A stretch of 64,000 bases of DNA from CAVPWP01 sp963709395 (GCA_963709395.1 CAVPWP010000020.1:474728-538727), one strand, 5' to 3'. Shown: positions 8,145-17,517, numbered from the stretch's first letter. Program-made: numbers and translations. The notes: generated from the sequence alone by a model not told the origin.

Positions 8145-10006
8145 GCGCTCTTGCGCCGCGCCTGCCGCAGCTTGGCAAGGATCAGCGTAAGGGCAGCCGG
8201 CGTCATGCCCTCCACCCTCCCCGCCTGCGCGAGGGTCGCCGGGCGTACGCGCTGCAGCTTCTGTTTGAGTTCTCCGGAAAGGCCAGAGAGCGTCCGGAAG
8301 TCGAAATCGTCGGGAATCGCCTCGCCCTCATCGCGTCGAATGGCTTCGACATCCTGGCTTTGCCGGTCGAGATACTTCGCATAAAGCGCATCGCGCGACG
8401 CCTGGTCCCGAGATTCTGCGTCGATCTCCCCTAGCGTCGGGTCGAGAAGCAGAAGCGTTGCAAAATCGACCTGCGGAAAACTCAGAAGATCAAAAGCGGA
8501 CCTGCGCACGCCGTCCGCAGAAATGCTGACACCTGCAGCGGCGATCTCGCGTGGAGTCCAAAGGGTCGCCTCCAGTCGTCGACGCGCCGCGCCCAGTCGC
8601 TCCATCTTGTTGTTGAAGACAGCTTTCCGGTCCGGCCCAACACAACCAACGCCGACCCCGATAGGGGTCAGGCGCTGATCGGCATTGTCCGCACGCAGAG
8701 ACAGCCGGAACTCGGCGCGCGAGGTGAACATGCGGTAAGGTTCGGTTACCCCACGCGTCACCAGGTCGTCCACCATGACGCCGATGTATGACTCCGCCCT
8801 TTGAAAGATGAGAGGCTCTCGACCCAACATGTTGAGGGCGGCATTTATGCCAGCCACCATCCCTTGCGCCGCTGCCTCTTCATAGCCGGTCGTGCCGTTG
8901 ATCTGGCCCGCAAGATAGAGCCCGGGAACCTCCCGCAGCTCGAGCGTTCGGCGCAAAGCGCGCGGATCTACGTAGTCGTATTCGATTGCGTACCCGGGCT
9001 GAAGAATCACGGCGGTCTCAAGCCCTGCGATGGAATGCACGTAGTCTGCCTGAACGTCTGCGGGCAACGACGTCGAGATACCGTTCGGATAGACAGTCGG
9101 ATCATCGATGCCTTCGGGCTCGAGGAAGATCTGGTGCGACAGCTTGTCGGAAAAGCGGACCACCTTGTCCTCGATGGACGGGCAGTAGCGCGGCCCGACC
9201 CCGTCGATATGCCCGCCATACATGGCAGAGCGGCCAAGGTTCGCACGGATGATGTCATGTGTCCGTTCGTTCGTATGGGTGATTCCGCAAGACACCTGCG
9301 GCGCCAGCGGTGCCCTGGACAGGAAGGAGAACATCACCGGCTCATCGTCGCCCGGCTGCATCTCGAGGCTGGCCCAGTCGATGGTGCGGCCATCCAGTCG
9401 CGGCGGCGTTCCGGTCTTCAGCCGGCCAAGCGGAAGGCCAAAGCTGTCGATCCGCTCGGCAAGGCGAACAGCCGGGGCGTCGCCCATGCGGCCTCCGGCG
9501 CGGCGCTCGTCCCCGATATGGATGACGCCACGCAGAAAGGTGCCGGTGGTCAGGACAACAGCACCCGATGAAATGCGCGTGCCATTGGCAAGCTCAATGC
9601 CGCGCACCGTATTTTTTTCCATCACAAAATCAACGGCTTCGCCTTCGATCACCTCGATGCCAGGCATCTCCGACAGCTGACGCTGCACGGCAAGTCGATA
9701 GAGCCTGCGATCCGCCTGTGCGCGGGGGCCCTGCACCGCGGGGCCCTTGCGCCGGTTCAGAAGACGAAACTGGATTCCCGCCTCATCCGCCGCCTTGCCC
9801 ATGATCCCGTCAAGCGCGTCGACTTCCCGAACAAGGTGTCCCTTGCCCAAGCCGCCGATTGCCGGATTGCAGGACATCACGCCGATTCCATCGCGCTTGA
9901 GCGTCACCAGCGCCACGCGCACGCCCATGCGGGCCGCCGCATGGGCCGCCTCGGCGCCCGCATGGCCGCCGCCGATGACGATGACATCGTAGTCGCGGTG
10001 TTTCAC
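8141..10006 (-). CDS. mnmG: tRNA uridine-5-carboxymethylaminomethyl modification enzyme MnmG (GidA)
   Basis: With MnmE, this FAD enzyme installs the cmnm5 group on wobble uridines of tRNAs reading NNA/NNG codons. It has 621 residues, full length. The FAD-binding VIVIGGGHAGAEAAHAA is near residues 8-24, the conserved SCNPAIGGLGKGHLVREVDAL near 44-64, and AGQINGTTGYEEAAAQG near 366-382. The start is GTG at 10006, embedded in the second parS site and preceded by a purine-rich stretch; no ATG gives a better start. Confidence 0.96.
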   Translation of the reverse strand: MKHRDYDVIVIGGGHAGAEAAHAAARMGVRVALVTLKRDGIGVMSCNPAIGGLGKGHLVREVDALDGIMGKAADEAGIQFRLLNRRKGPAVQGPRAQADRRLYRLAVQRQLSEMPGIEVIEGEAVDFVMEKNTVRGIELANGTRISSGAVVLTTGTFLRGVIHIGDERRAGGRMGDAPAVRLAERIDSFGLPLGRLKTGTPPRLDGRTIDWASLEMQPGDDEPVMFSFLSRAPLAPQVSCGITHTNERTHDIIRANLGRSAMYGGHIDGVGPRYCPSIEDKVVRFSDKLSHQIFLEPEGIDDPTVYPNGISTSLPADVQADYVHSIAGLETAVILQPGYAIEYDYVDPRALRRTLELREVPGLYLAGQINGTTGYEEAAAQGMVAGINAALNMLGREPLIFQRAESYIGVMVDDLVTRGVTEPYRMFTSRAEFRLSLRADNADQRLTPIGVGVGCVGPDRKAVFNNKMERLGAARRRLEATLWTPREIAAAGVSISADGVRRSAFDLLSFPQVDFATLLLLDPTLGEIDAESRDQASRDALYAKYLDRQSQDVEAIRRDEGEAIPDDFDFRTLSGLSGELKQKLQRVRPATLAQAGRVEGMTPAALTLILAKLRQARRKSA

Positions 10007-10014
10007 GTGAAACG
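9999..10014. promoter_or_regulatory. parS site 2 (15 of 16 bases)
   Basis: TGTTTCACGTGAAACG differs from the perfect parS only at the last base. It spans the GTG start codon of mnmG, so ParB binding here could also affect expression of the mnmG-rsmG-parAB operon; that effect is inference. Confidence 0.85.
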
Positions 10015-10018
10015 CCCC

Positions 10019-11309
10019 TTACTTTCCCAGGCAGAAGCTTGCGAAGATTTCATCGAGGATATGCTCTACATCCACCCGTCCGACAAGTGAGTCGAGCGCA
10101 CGAATCGCAGATCGCAGCTCTTCCGCGGCCAGTTCGGCGCGCTCGGATCCACGATCAACCTCATCGCGGGCAGAGTCCAAAGCCGACAGGGCTGACAGGA
10201 TCGCCACACGATGGCGTTCCCGCGTCGCTGTCGCAACACCTGCCGCCCGTGACCTCCAAGCGCTCAACAATCATGTCGATCAATCTGTCAAGACCGGCAC
10301 CGGTACGGCCGGAGACCGCAAAGCTCTCCGTTGCCGCCAGATCGGCTTTGCCAACCGCCACTATATCGTCGTCGATAGGGCTCAACAGCGGCTCATCTTC
10401 CAACGATTCCAACAAGATAACCCGAAGATCGGCAGCTTCGGCGCGGGCGATGGCGCGTTGCACGCCCAGCGTTTCGATCCGGTCTTCGGTTTCTCGCAGG
10501 CCCGCGGTATCCAGGATCGTCACCGGCAGCCCCCGCAAATCCATCCTGACCTCGATCACATCGCGAGTCGTGCCGGCGATGTCAGATGTGATGGCCGCGT
10601 CACGCCCCGCAAGCGCGTTGAGAAGCGTCGACTTTCCCACGTTCGGCGGACCGACGATGGCCACTTCGAACCCGTCGCGGATCCGTTCGGCCGCCGTCGC
10701 GCCCTTTGCCTCCCTGCGCAGACTGTCTGCGACCTTGTCGATCAGGTCCGTAACCTCAGGGGTGACATCAACTGGAACATCCTCATCCACGAAGTCGATC
10801 GTCGCCTCGAGCAGGGCAGCGGCCCGGATCAGGTCGGCCCGCCACCCTTCGGCCACCCTTCCAAGCGCACCCGACAAGACACGCAGGGCTTGCCGCCGCT
10901 GGCTTTCCGTTTCCGCCTCGATAAGGTCGGCCAGTCCCTCGACCTGAGCCAGATCAAGACGCTCGTTCTCGAGAGCGCGGCGTGTAAACTCCCCCGGTTC
11001 GGCCAGGCGCAAGCCGGGAAGACCGCCCAGCGCCCCCAGAACCGCCTTCACCGTCGCGATACTCCCGTGAAGATGCAGTTCCACCACATCTTCGCCGGTG
11101 AAGCTGTGTCCGGCTTCGAAGCTAAGCACCAGCGCCTCGTCCAGGACGATGCCGTCCGTCGCGGTCAGACGCCGAAGGGCAGAGTGACGCGCGGGCGGCA
11201 GGGATCCTGCCAGCAAGGTGCCGGCGGCCAGAGCATCGGGACCCGAGATCCGCACGATCGCCACCCCAGCCTTTCCGCGTCCACTGGCCAGGGCAAAGAT
11301 CGTGTCCAA
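10019..11309 (-). CDS. mnmE: tRNA modification GTPase MnmE (TrmE), with a one-base frame break
   Basis: MnmE is the GTPase partner of MnmG in wobble-uridine modification. The N-terminal tetrahydrofolate-binding domain begins MDTIFALASGRGKAGVAIVR, and the G domain carries GPPNVGKSTLLNALAG near residues 220-235 and the DIAGTTRD switch. The frame breaks at about 10249-10262: the upstream frame runs into a foreign tail, while the next frame encodes the rest of the helical domain and the essential C-terminal FCLGK motif. Removing one base gives 429 residues, the normal length. The break is probably a sequencing insertion, because the product is otherwise complete. It lies 12 bases upstream of mnmG. 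Confidence 0.92.
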
Positions 11310-11337
11310 GGGTTCAACCCATTGATTTTAAAAGATA

Positions 11338-12609
11338 TCAGGTGTTCATCGAATCGAAGAACTCGGCGTTCGACTTGGTCTGTTTCAGCTTGGAGATCAG
11401 GAACTCGATCGCGTCTGTCGTTCCCATCGGGTTCAGGATTCGCCGCAGCACGAAGGTTTTCTGCAGATCGCCCTTTTCGATGAGAAGATCCTCTTTCCGG
11501 GTCCCGGACTTGAGGATGTCCATCGCCGGGAACACGCGCTTGTCAGCCACCTTGCGGTCAAGAACGATCTCCGAGTTGCCGGTGCCCTTGAACTCTTCGA
11601 AGATCACCTCGTCCATCCGGCTGCCGGTATCGATCAGCGCCGTTGCGATGATGGTCAGCGACCCGCCTTCCTCGATGTTCCGGGCGGCGCCGAAGAAACG
11701 CTTGGGGCGCTGAAGCGCGTTGGCGTCCACACCGCCGGTCAGCACCTTGCCCGACGACGGGACCACAGTGTTGAACGCGCGACCAAGTCGCGTGATCGAA
11801 TCGAGCAGGATCACGACGTCGCGCTTGTGTTCGACAAGGCGCTTGGCCTTCTCGATGACCATCTCAGCCACCGCCACGTGACGCGTCGCGGGTTCGTCGA
11901 AGGTCGAGGATATGACCTCTCCCTTCACCGAGCGCTGCATGTCGGTCACTTCCTCCGGGCGTTCGTCGATCAGAAGCACGATCAAGTAGCACTCGGGATG
12001 GTTCGTTTCGATCGAGTTGGCGATGTTTTGCAGCAGCACCGTCTTGCCGGTCCGCGGCGGCGCGACGATCAGGCTTCGCTGGCCTTTCCCGATTGGAGCG
12101 ACAAGGTCGATGATCCGGGCAGACCGGTCCTTGATGGTCGGATCCTCGATCTCCATCTTCAGCCGCTCATCAGGATAAAGCGGGGTCAGGTTGTCGAAGC
12201 TGATCTTGTGCCGCGCCCGTTCGGGATCCTCGAAGTTGATCCGCTCGACACGGGTCAGCGCGAAATACCGTTCGCTGTCGTTGGGCGCACGGATCACACC
12301 TTCGACCGTGTCCCCGGTGCGCAGCGCATGCTGCCGGATCATGTCTGGCGAGACATAGATGTCGTCTGGACCTGGAAGATAGTTCGCCTCGGGCGAGCGC
12401 AGGAAGCCGAAACCGTCCTGAAGCACCTCAAGAACGCCATCACCGCCGATGTCCCATCCTTCCTCGGCCCGTTCCTTCAGGATCGAGAACATCATGTCGC
12501 CCTTGCGCATGGTCGAGGCGTTCTCGATCTCGAGATCCTCGGCCATGGCCAGGAGTTCCTTGGGGCTTTTCGACTTGAGGTCGGCGAGATTGAGTCGTTC
12601 TGTGGTCAT
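11338..12609 (-). CDS. rho: Transcription termination factor Rho
   Basis: Rho is a hexameric RNA-dependent ATPase that terminates unstructured transcripts. The 423-residue protein has the Rho N-terminal domain (MTTERLNLADLKSKSPKELL), the cold-shock-like RNA-binding fold with GFGFLRSPEANYLPGPDDIYVS near 87-108, Walker A APPRTGKTVLLQN near 183-195, the LLIDERPEEVTDM Walker B block and the R-loop. It lies 152 bases downstream of hemJ on the same strand. Confidence 0.98.
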   Translation of the reverse strand: MTTERLNLADLKSKSPKELLAMAEDLEIENASTMRKGDMMFSILKERAEEGWDIGGDGVLEVLQDGFGFLRSPEANYLPGPDDIYVSPDMIRQHALRTGDTVEGVIRAPNDSERYFALTRVERINFEDPERARHKISFDNLTPLYPDERLKMEIEDPTIKDRSARIIDLVAPIGKGQRSLIVAPPRTGKTVLLQNIANSIETNHPECYLIVLLIDERPEEVTDMQRSVKGEVISSTFDEPATRHVAVAEMVIEKAKRLVEHKRDVVILLDSITRLGRAFNTVVPSSGKVLTGGVDANALQRPKRFFGAARNIEEGGSLTIIATALIDTGSRMDEVIFEEFKGTGNSEIVLDRKVADKRVFPAMDILKSGTRKEDLLIEKGDLQKTFVLRRILNPMGTTDAIEFLISKLKQTKSNAEFFDSMNT

Positions 12610-12761
12610 TGTGGGATCCTGGGGACCTGCGCGGCAAAGGCCGAAACGGCGCGGTCAAAGGCTGATCGGGAATTGTCGCGGTCGGACGACCGTTGGCGCC
12701 GGGTCTTAGGCCGACAAGGCAAACGAGTCAATCTCCCTTGGACTGGCCTGACACGCAGGAT

Positions 12762-13214
12762 TCAGAACGGGCGCGCGATCACCGATACCACGATCACGAT
12801 CAGAAGAAGCGTCGGTACCTCGTTCATGATCCGGTATTGCCGTCCGGTCCGTGTATTGGTCCCGGCCACGAAGTCCTTCCGCCGCGCGGCGCACCACATG
12901 TGAAACCAGGTCATGGCGATGATCGCCGCGCCCTTGGTCCAGGGCCAGACCGCCCCCCAGTCAACAACCCCCGGCGTAAAGACAAGCGCCAGGCCGAAAA
13001 GCCAGCTCGCAATCATCGAGGGATTCATGATCGCTTTCAGAAGCCGGCGTTCCATCGTCTGGAAAAGAGCATCGGTCTGCCCGCCGGGCTCGATCGCCTC
13101 GACATGGTAGACGAACAGCCGCGGGAGATAGAACAACCCCGCCATCCACGCGATCACGGAGATCACATGTAGAGATTTCGTCCAGGGATAGGCGGCAATC
13201 AGGAAGTCGACCAT
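12762..13214 (-). CDS. hemJ: Protoporphyrinogen IX oxidase HemJ
   Basis: HemJ oxidises protoporphyrinogen IX to protoporphyrin IX in the inner membrane, the penultimate haem step, in bacteria that lack HemY-type or HemG oxidases. The 150-residue protein is mostly four hydrophobic helices. Family features seen are SLHVISVIAWMAGLFYLPRL (about 14-33), with its conserved histidine, and the RRLLKAIMNPSM block near 56-67. It is the first leftward gene beside the putative origin. Confidence 0.92.
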   Translation of the reverse strand: MVDFLIAAYPWTKSLHVISVIAWMAGLFYLPRLFVYHVEAIEPGGQTDALFQTMERRLLKAIMNPSMIASWLFGLALVFTPGVVDWGAVWPWTKGAAIIAMTWFHMWCAARRKDFVAGTNTRTGRQYRIMNEVPTLLLIVIVVSVIARPF

Positions 13215-13604
13215 GCGCTCCGCCTACCTAAAATAAATAAGATATGAAAGAAAAGATGATGTGTTTGTAACGCAGAGGGATAAGTGGAATTCCTTTGATA
13301 TCCACGGATTTCTCCCTCGACAGGAGCCTGTGGAAAATTCTCCCTGACGAGAACGGAATGAACAGATATTTATATTTATACCAATGGGTTAATAGACAAA
13401 ATCTCCTGCAGAAAACCGGGATAGGTCCGGGAAAACGGAGTCTGGTGAACCCGTCGGGATAACCCCGCACCGAGTCGCACACTGTGGACGGTCTAGACCG
13501 GGAAAAGCCGGCGAAGGCCGGTTTCGGCGGGACCGGCGCTTTTCCTCTCATCTCGCAGCACTTATTGAAGGCGGACAAGCACGGTCATCCACAGGTCTGT
13601 CCCA
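13215..13604. other. oriC: Probable chromosomal replication origin (oriC)
   Basis: This 390-base gap contains no convincing gene and is much richer in A+T than its surroundings: AAATAAATAAGATATGAAAG near 13230 and a TATTTATATTTATA run near 13367-13380. Near-consensus DnaA boxes (TTATCCACA) are seen as TCATCCACA at 13585-13593 (8 of 9), TGTGGAAAA at 13329-13337 on the opposite strand (8 of 9) and ATATCCACG at 13298-13306 (7 of 9). GAGTC sites, which would match the CcrM motif GANTC, occur at 13438 and 13472. Genes run away from it on both sides, and parAB, parS, mnmG, rho and hemJ are neighbours, as at known alphaproteobacterial origins. The location is inferred, not proven. Confidence 0.75.
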
Positions 13605-14219
13605 ATGCCCGAACCCGTCATTCCGGATCCGATCATCCTTGCCTCCGGCTCGGAGACCCGGGCGACCATGCTGCGCAAGGCAGGGGTTGCCATCGACGTG
13701 TGCGTGCCCCGTGTCGACGAGGAATCCTTGCGCGCGGCGCTGATCGCCGAGGGTGCCGGGCCACGGGATATTGCGGACGCCCTGGCCGAAATGAAGGCGC
13801 GCCGCGTGTCCGAGAAGTTCCCCGGACGGTGGGTGGTCGGAAGCGATCAGGTTCTCGACAAGGACGGTCACGTGCTGTCCAAGCCCGCCGACCCACAGGA
13901 GGCACGCTCCCAGCTTGCAAGCCTTTCGGGAAGACGCCACAGCCTTCTGTCGGCGGCGGTGCTGTTCGACGACGGCACACCCATCTGGCGGCACGTCGGC
14001 GTTGCCCGGCTTACCATGCGCACACTGTCCGAGGGCTTCATCGCGGACTACGTAGACCGCAACTGGGAAACCGTTCAGCACAGCGTCGGCGTTTACCGGA
14101 TCGAGGACGAGGGAGTGCGGCTTTTTTCCCGCATCGAGGGCGATCATTTCACGATCCTGGGCTTTCCCCTGATCGAGTTCTTGTCGTTCCTGGGCATTCG
14201 GGGAAGACTGCCGACATGA
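13605..14219 (+). CDS. maf: Maf-like nucleoside triphosphate pyrophosphatase
   Basis: Maf proteins hydrolyse modified or canonical pyrimidine NTPs to monophosphates. The 204-residue product has the signature ASGSETRATMLRKAG (about 13-27), the VVGSDQVLD metal-binding block near 81-89 and the SKPADPQEARSQLASLSGR block. The tail HFTILGFPLIEFLSFL is typical. It is the first rightward gene of the origin region and overlaps aroE by four bases (ATGA). Confidence 0.93.
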   Translation: MPEPVIPDPIILASGSETRATMLRKAGVAIDVCVPRVDEESLRAALIAEGAGPRDIADALAEMKARRVSEKFPGRWVVGSDQVLDKDGHVLSKPADPQEARSQLASLSGRRHSLLSAAVLFDDGTPIWRHVGVARLTMRTLSEGFIADYVDRNWETVQHSVGVYRIEDEGVRLFSRIEGDHFTILGFPLIEFLSFLGIRGRLPT

Positions 14220-15052
14220 GCCATGATCGCATCCCGCTTGCCGGTGTCATTGGATCGCCCGTGGCGCATTCGCGTTCGCCGGCACTTCATTCACATTGGC
14301 TGAAACGGTACGGCATTTCCGGATATTATGTGCCCTTGGACATCATGGCCCCCGACCTCGAGGATGCCCTTCGCACGCTTCCCAGGATGGGGTTCATCGG
14401 CGCGAACGTGACCATTCCGCACAAGGAAAAGGTCATGAAGATCGCCGATCTCGTGACGGATCGGGCGGCGGTCATGGGTGCTGCGAATACGCTGATCTTT
14501 CGGGCCGACGGAAAGATTCACGCTGACAACACCGACGGCTATGGCTTCATCGAGAATTTGCGGCAGGGAGCACCCGGGTGGGAGCCGGCGGAGGGCCCGG
14601 CCACCGTGATCGGGGCCGGCGGCGCGGCCCGCGCAGTGGTTGCATCGCTGATCGACGTCGGGGTGACAGAAATCCGCCTCACCAACCGCACCCGTGCGCG
14701 CAGCGATGCCCTGCGGCAGGAATTCGGAACCAAGGTTCACGTCTACGAATGGGTACAGGCCGGCAGCGCCATCGACGGCGCGAGGACGATCGTCAACGCC
14801 AGCTCGCTAGGGATGGTTGGAAAACCCGACCTGAAAGTGCCCATGGATGCGCTTTCGCGCGATGCGGTCGTGACGGATCTTGTCTACACGCCGATTGAGA
14901 CAGCCTTTCTTCGCCAGGCTGCCGACGCCGGATGCCGAACGGTCGATGGGCTGGGCATGCTGCTTTATCAGGCCGCGCCAGCCTTCGAGCGCTGGTTCGG
15001 GGTTCGTCCCGACGTCGATGCCGATGCACGGGCGGCCGTTCTCGGAGAATGA
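14216..15052 (+). CDS. aroE: Shikimate dehydrogenase (NADP+)
   Basis: AroE reduces 3-dehydroshikimate to shikimate in the aromatic amino-acid pathway. The 278-residue product begins MSHDRIPLAGVIGSPVAHSR; the SRS of the substrate site, the catalytic lysine in ANVTIPHKEKVM (about 63-74), NTDGYGF near 104 and the NADP-binding VIGAGGAARAVV near 130 are all visible. The frame is open far upstream, but the start at 14216 overlaps the maf stop as ATGA and matches the family N-terminus. It also overlaps coaE by ATGA. Confidence 0.97.
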   Translation: MSHDRIPLAGVIGSPVAHSRSPALHSHWLKRYGISGYYVPLDIMAPDLEDALRTLPRMGFIGANVTIPHKEKVMKIADLVTDRAAVMGAANTLIFRADGKIHADNTDGYGFIENLRQGAPGWEPAEGPATVIGAGGAARAVVASLIDVGVTEIRLTNRTRARSDALRQEFGTKVHVYEWVQAGSAIDGARTIVNASSLGMVGKPDLKVPMDALSRDAVVTDLVYTPIETAFLRQAADAGCRTVDGLGMLLYQAAPAFERWFGVRPDVDADARAAVLGE

Positions 15053-15648
15053 CCCGGCCGTTCGTCCTTGGCCTCACCGGCTCGATCGGGATGGGGAAAT
15101 CGACGACCGCGCAGATGTTCGCGGCGCTGGGCGTCCCGGTCTGGGATGCGGACGAAGCCGTGGCGCGCCTTTACGCCCCCGGCGGAGCGGCCGTTGCGGA
15201 AATCGCACGGTTGCGCCCTGACGCGGTGCGGAATGGGGCGGTGAAGCGCGACGCGCTCAAAGCATGGATCGCCAGCGACCCTGGCGCGCTGCCCAAGATC
15301 GAAAAGGTTGTTCATCCACTTGTCGCGGCCGATCGCGCGGCATTTCTCGACAGTACGCAGGCCCCCGTCGTCCTTCTCGACATCCCGCTTCTGTTCGAAA
15401 CCGGCGCCGAGACGTCTGTCGATGCCGTTGTCGTCGTTTCCGCCCCGCCCGAAGTGCAGCGGGAAAGAGTACTTGCCCGAACGGGAATGACCGAAACCCA
15501 TCTTGACGCGATCCTGTCTCGCCAGATGCCGGATGCGGAAAAACGCGCACGGGCGGACTATGTCATCGAAACCCGCACGCTTGAGGGTGCGCGGGCTGCG
15601 GTGCAGACTGTTCTGAGCGATATCCGGGGAAGGCTAGAACATGCGTGA
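15049..15648 (+). CDS. coaE: Dephospho-CoA kinase
   Basis: CoaE phosphorylates dephospho-CoA at the 3'-hydroxyl, the last step in coenzyme A synthesis. The start at 15049 gives 199 residues. The P-loop LTGSIGMGKSTT lies at residues 8-19, WDADEAVARLY near 35, the HPLVAADRAAFL block near 89 and PLLFETG near 112. It overlaps aroE by four bases and dnaQ by eight, so maf-aroE-coaE-dnaQ form one tightly packed operon. Confidence 0.97.
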   Translation: MTRPFVLGLTGSIGMGKSTTAQMFAALGVPVWDADEAVARLYAPGGAAVAEIARLRPDAVRNGAVKRDALKAWIASDPGALPKIEKVVHPLVAADRAAFLDSTQAPVVLLDIPLLFETGAETSVDAVVVVSAPPEVQRERVLARTGMTETHLDAILSRQMPDAEKRARADYVIETRTLEGARAAVQTVLSDIRGRLEHA

Positions 15649-16327
15649 AATCGTTCTCGACACGGAAACCACCGGGCTTGACCCCGAAACCGGGGATCGC
15701 CTGGTCGAGATCGGGGCTGTGGAGCTTTTCAACCACATGCCGACCGGGCGGACCTTTCACCAGTACATCAACCCCCAGCGGGCGATGTCGCCCGAGGCTT
15801 TTGCGATTCACGGACTTGGCGACGATTTTCTGCGGGACAAGCCGCTCTTTTCGACGATCGTCGACGACTTCATCGCCTTTCTGGACGATGCGAAGCTTGT
15901 GATCCACAACGCCAGCTTCGACATGAAGTTCATCAACGCGGAACTGGGCTGGGTCGGGCGTCCGGCGATACCGTTCGACCGGGCGGTCGACACCCTGATG
16001 ATTGCGCGCCAGAAATTCCCCGGCTCGCCCGCATCGCTTGATGCGCTGTGCCGGCGGTTCGGAATCGACAATTCCTCACGCACGCTTCATGGCGCGCTTC
16101 TCGACAGTGAGATCCTGGCCGAGGTCTACCTAGAGCTGATCGGGGGCCGACAGCCGGGACTCGTTCTGTCCACTGTGGAAACGGTCGAGGAAACGACGGC
16201 CGCAGCCGCGCGCCTTGGTCCGCGACCCCGACCGCTCCCCGCTCGGCTGACCGAAGAGGAAGCCGTCGCCCACGCCCGCCTGGTGGAGGATCTGGGCGAC
16301 GACCCGCTTTGGCGGCGCTTCAGCTAA
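15641..16327 (+). CDS. dnaQ: DNA polymerase III epsilon subunit (3'-5' proofreading exonuclease)
   Basis: DnaQ edits mismatched ends within the replicative polymerase core. The 228-residue protein shows all three exonuclease motifs: DTETTGLDP (Exo I, acidic residues D7 and E9), HNASFDMKF (Exo II, near 88-96) and HGALLDSEILAEVYL (Exo III with HxALLD, near 150). Its C-terminal tail (about 185-228) is expected to bind the alpha subunit. Its end overlaps secB tail to tail by eight bases. Confidence 0.96.
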   Translation: MREIVLDTETTGLDPETGDRLVEIGAVELFNHMPTGRTFHQYINPQRAMSPEAFAIHGLGDDFLRDKPLFSTIVDDFIAFLDDAKLVIHNASFDMKFINAELGWVGRPAIPFDRAVDTLMIARQKFPGSPASLDALCRRFGIDNSSRTLHGALLDSEILAEVYLELIGGRQPGLVLSTVETVEETTAAAARLGPRPRPLPARLTEEEAVAHARLVEDLGDDPLWRRFS

Positions 16328-16823
16328 CCGTTTTCGGCGCTTCAGCGGCCTGTGCCGCCGCCTGACGCTGGGCCAGTGTCTGGCGGTAAAGCTGGATGAA
16401 GTCGATATTGTCGAGGTTCAGCGCCGGGAAGCCGCCATCACGCGTCACATCGCTGACGATGCGGCGCACGAAGGGGAACAGCATCCGGGGGCATTCGATC
16501 AGAAGGAAGGGATGCATCTGCTCGTCCGGCACATTCTCGATCTGAAAGATGCCGGCATACTCGACTTCCAGAAGGAACAGAGTGTCGCCCGTCGGTTTGT
16601 TCTTCGAAGTGACGGTGTACTTCGACAGCACCTCGTACTGATGCTCGGAGGGGCGCTTTTTCGCGTCGAGCGCGACCTGCACCTGGATGTCCGGCGTGAC
16701 CTCTCCCTCGATCGGCTTGCGGGCGAGATTGTTCTCGAAGGACAGGTCACGAATGTACTGTCCAAGGATCTTCATCCGGACCTGCGGGATCTGCGCTGCC
16801 GCGCCGTTTTCAGCTTCGGCCAT
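16320..16823 (-). CDS. secB: Protein-export chaperone SecB
   Basis: SecB holds preproteins unfolded and hands them to SecA. The 167-residue product has the conserved VRMKILGQYIRDLSFEN (about 15-31) and, near the C-terminus, ECPRMLFPFVRRIVSDVTRDGGF. The last 20 residues are alanine- and glutamine-rich, a variable tail in this family. It reads leftwards against the maf-dnaQ operon. Confidence 0.97.
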   Translation of the reverse strand: MAEAENGAAAQIPQVRMKILGQYIRDLSFENNLARKPIEGEVTPDIQVQVALDAKKRPSEHQYEVLSKYTVTSKNKPTGDTLFLLEVEYAGIFQIENVPDEQMHPFLLIECPRMLFPFVRRIVSDVTRDGGFPALNLDNIDFIQLYRQTLAQRQAAAQAAEAPKTVS

Positions 16824-16883
16824 TGGGTACTCCTCGGGCGTCTAAGTTGGTCGCGCGCTTCCTAGCAGAGCGCGCCGGGGGCC

Positions 16884-17411
16884 TCAATGCCGCGTCCAGC
16901 CGGAAGGCCCTTTGTCTAGCCCTTTGTCTGGCCCATTGGACCCGCTGGAGTCGTCGGCCCTGGGGTCGATCTCGTGATAGTCGGCCTCGATCACGTCGGA
17001 GTCGTGGCGCCCGTTCCGTTGCGGTCCGCGCTGGGCGGGCCCGGTGCCATAGCTCATTCCCGTGACCACCACGCGGGCGCGGATCGCCCGCCACACCGCC
17101 GTGCGGACCGCCGGGATCAGCAGCGCGAACCCGACCGCATCCGTGAAAAAGCCAGGCGTCAGGAGAAGCGCGCCCGAGAAAAGGATCATCGCCCCGTGAG
17201 CAAGCGGCTCGGTTGGATCGTTCAGCTGTTCGAAAGAACCGCGCAATTCATTGAGCACCCGAAACCCCTGGCTGCGGACCATCATCGTGCCCGCGATCGC
17301 CGTCAGAACCACGATGGCAAGGGTCGGCCAGAGCCCGATCAGACCCCCAACCTGAATGAACAGCCCGATCTCGATCAGCGGGACCAGAAGGAACAGAAGG
17401 AATATCCACAT
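16884..17411 (-). CDS. fxsA: FxsA family inner-membrane protein
   Basis: FxsA relatives are small membrane proteins; in E. coli overproduction relieves phage T7 exclusion by F plasmids, and the normal role is unknown. The 175-residue protein has a first hydrophobic helix (about 1-21), a second at about 24-43, then MMVRSQGFRVLNELRGS, and a third hydrophobic region with the conserved LLLTPGFFTDAVGFALLIP (about 82-100). The polar tail from 110 onwards is not conserved. Divergent from the Tim44-like gene. Confidence 0.87.
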   Translation of the reverse strand: MWIFLLFLLVPLIEIGLFIQVGGLIGLWPTLAIVVLTAIAGTMMVRSQGFRVLNELRGSFEQLNDPTEPLAHGAMILFSGALLLTPGFFTDAVGFALLIPAVRTAVWRAIRARVVVTGMSYGTGPAQRGPQRNGRHDSDVIEADYHEIDPRADDSSGSNGPDKGLDKGPSGWTRH

Positions 17412-17442
17412 GAAACGCTCTCGTGTTGGCCGTGTGGTGGAC

Positions 17443-17470
17443 TTGACCGGGTCGGTGCCTTACATATGTG
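17443..17470 (+). promoter_or_regulatory. Possible sigma-70 promoter of the Tim44-like gene
   Basis: TTGACC at 17443-17448, 16 bases, then TATGTG at 17465-17470, about 48 bases upstream of the start codon. The match to consensus is fair, and this is the only good candidate in the divergent gap. Confidence 0.35.
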
Positions 17471-17517
17471 CGGTGCGCGACCGAAACAAACCCGCTGCGA
17501 CGTGACGCGAGGATCCG

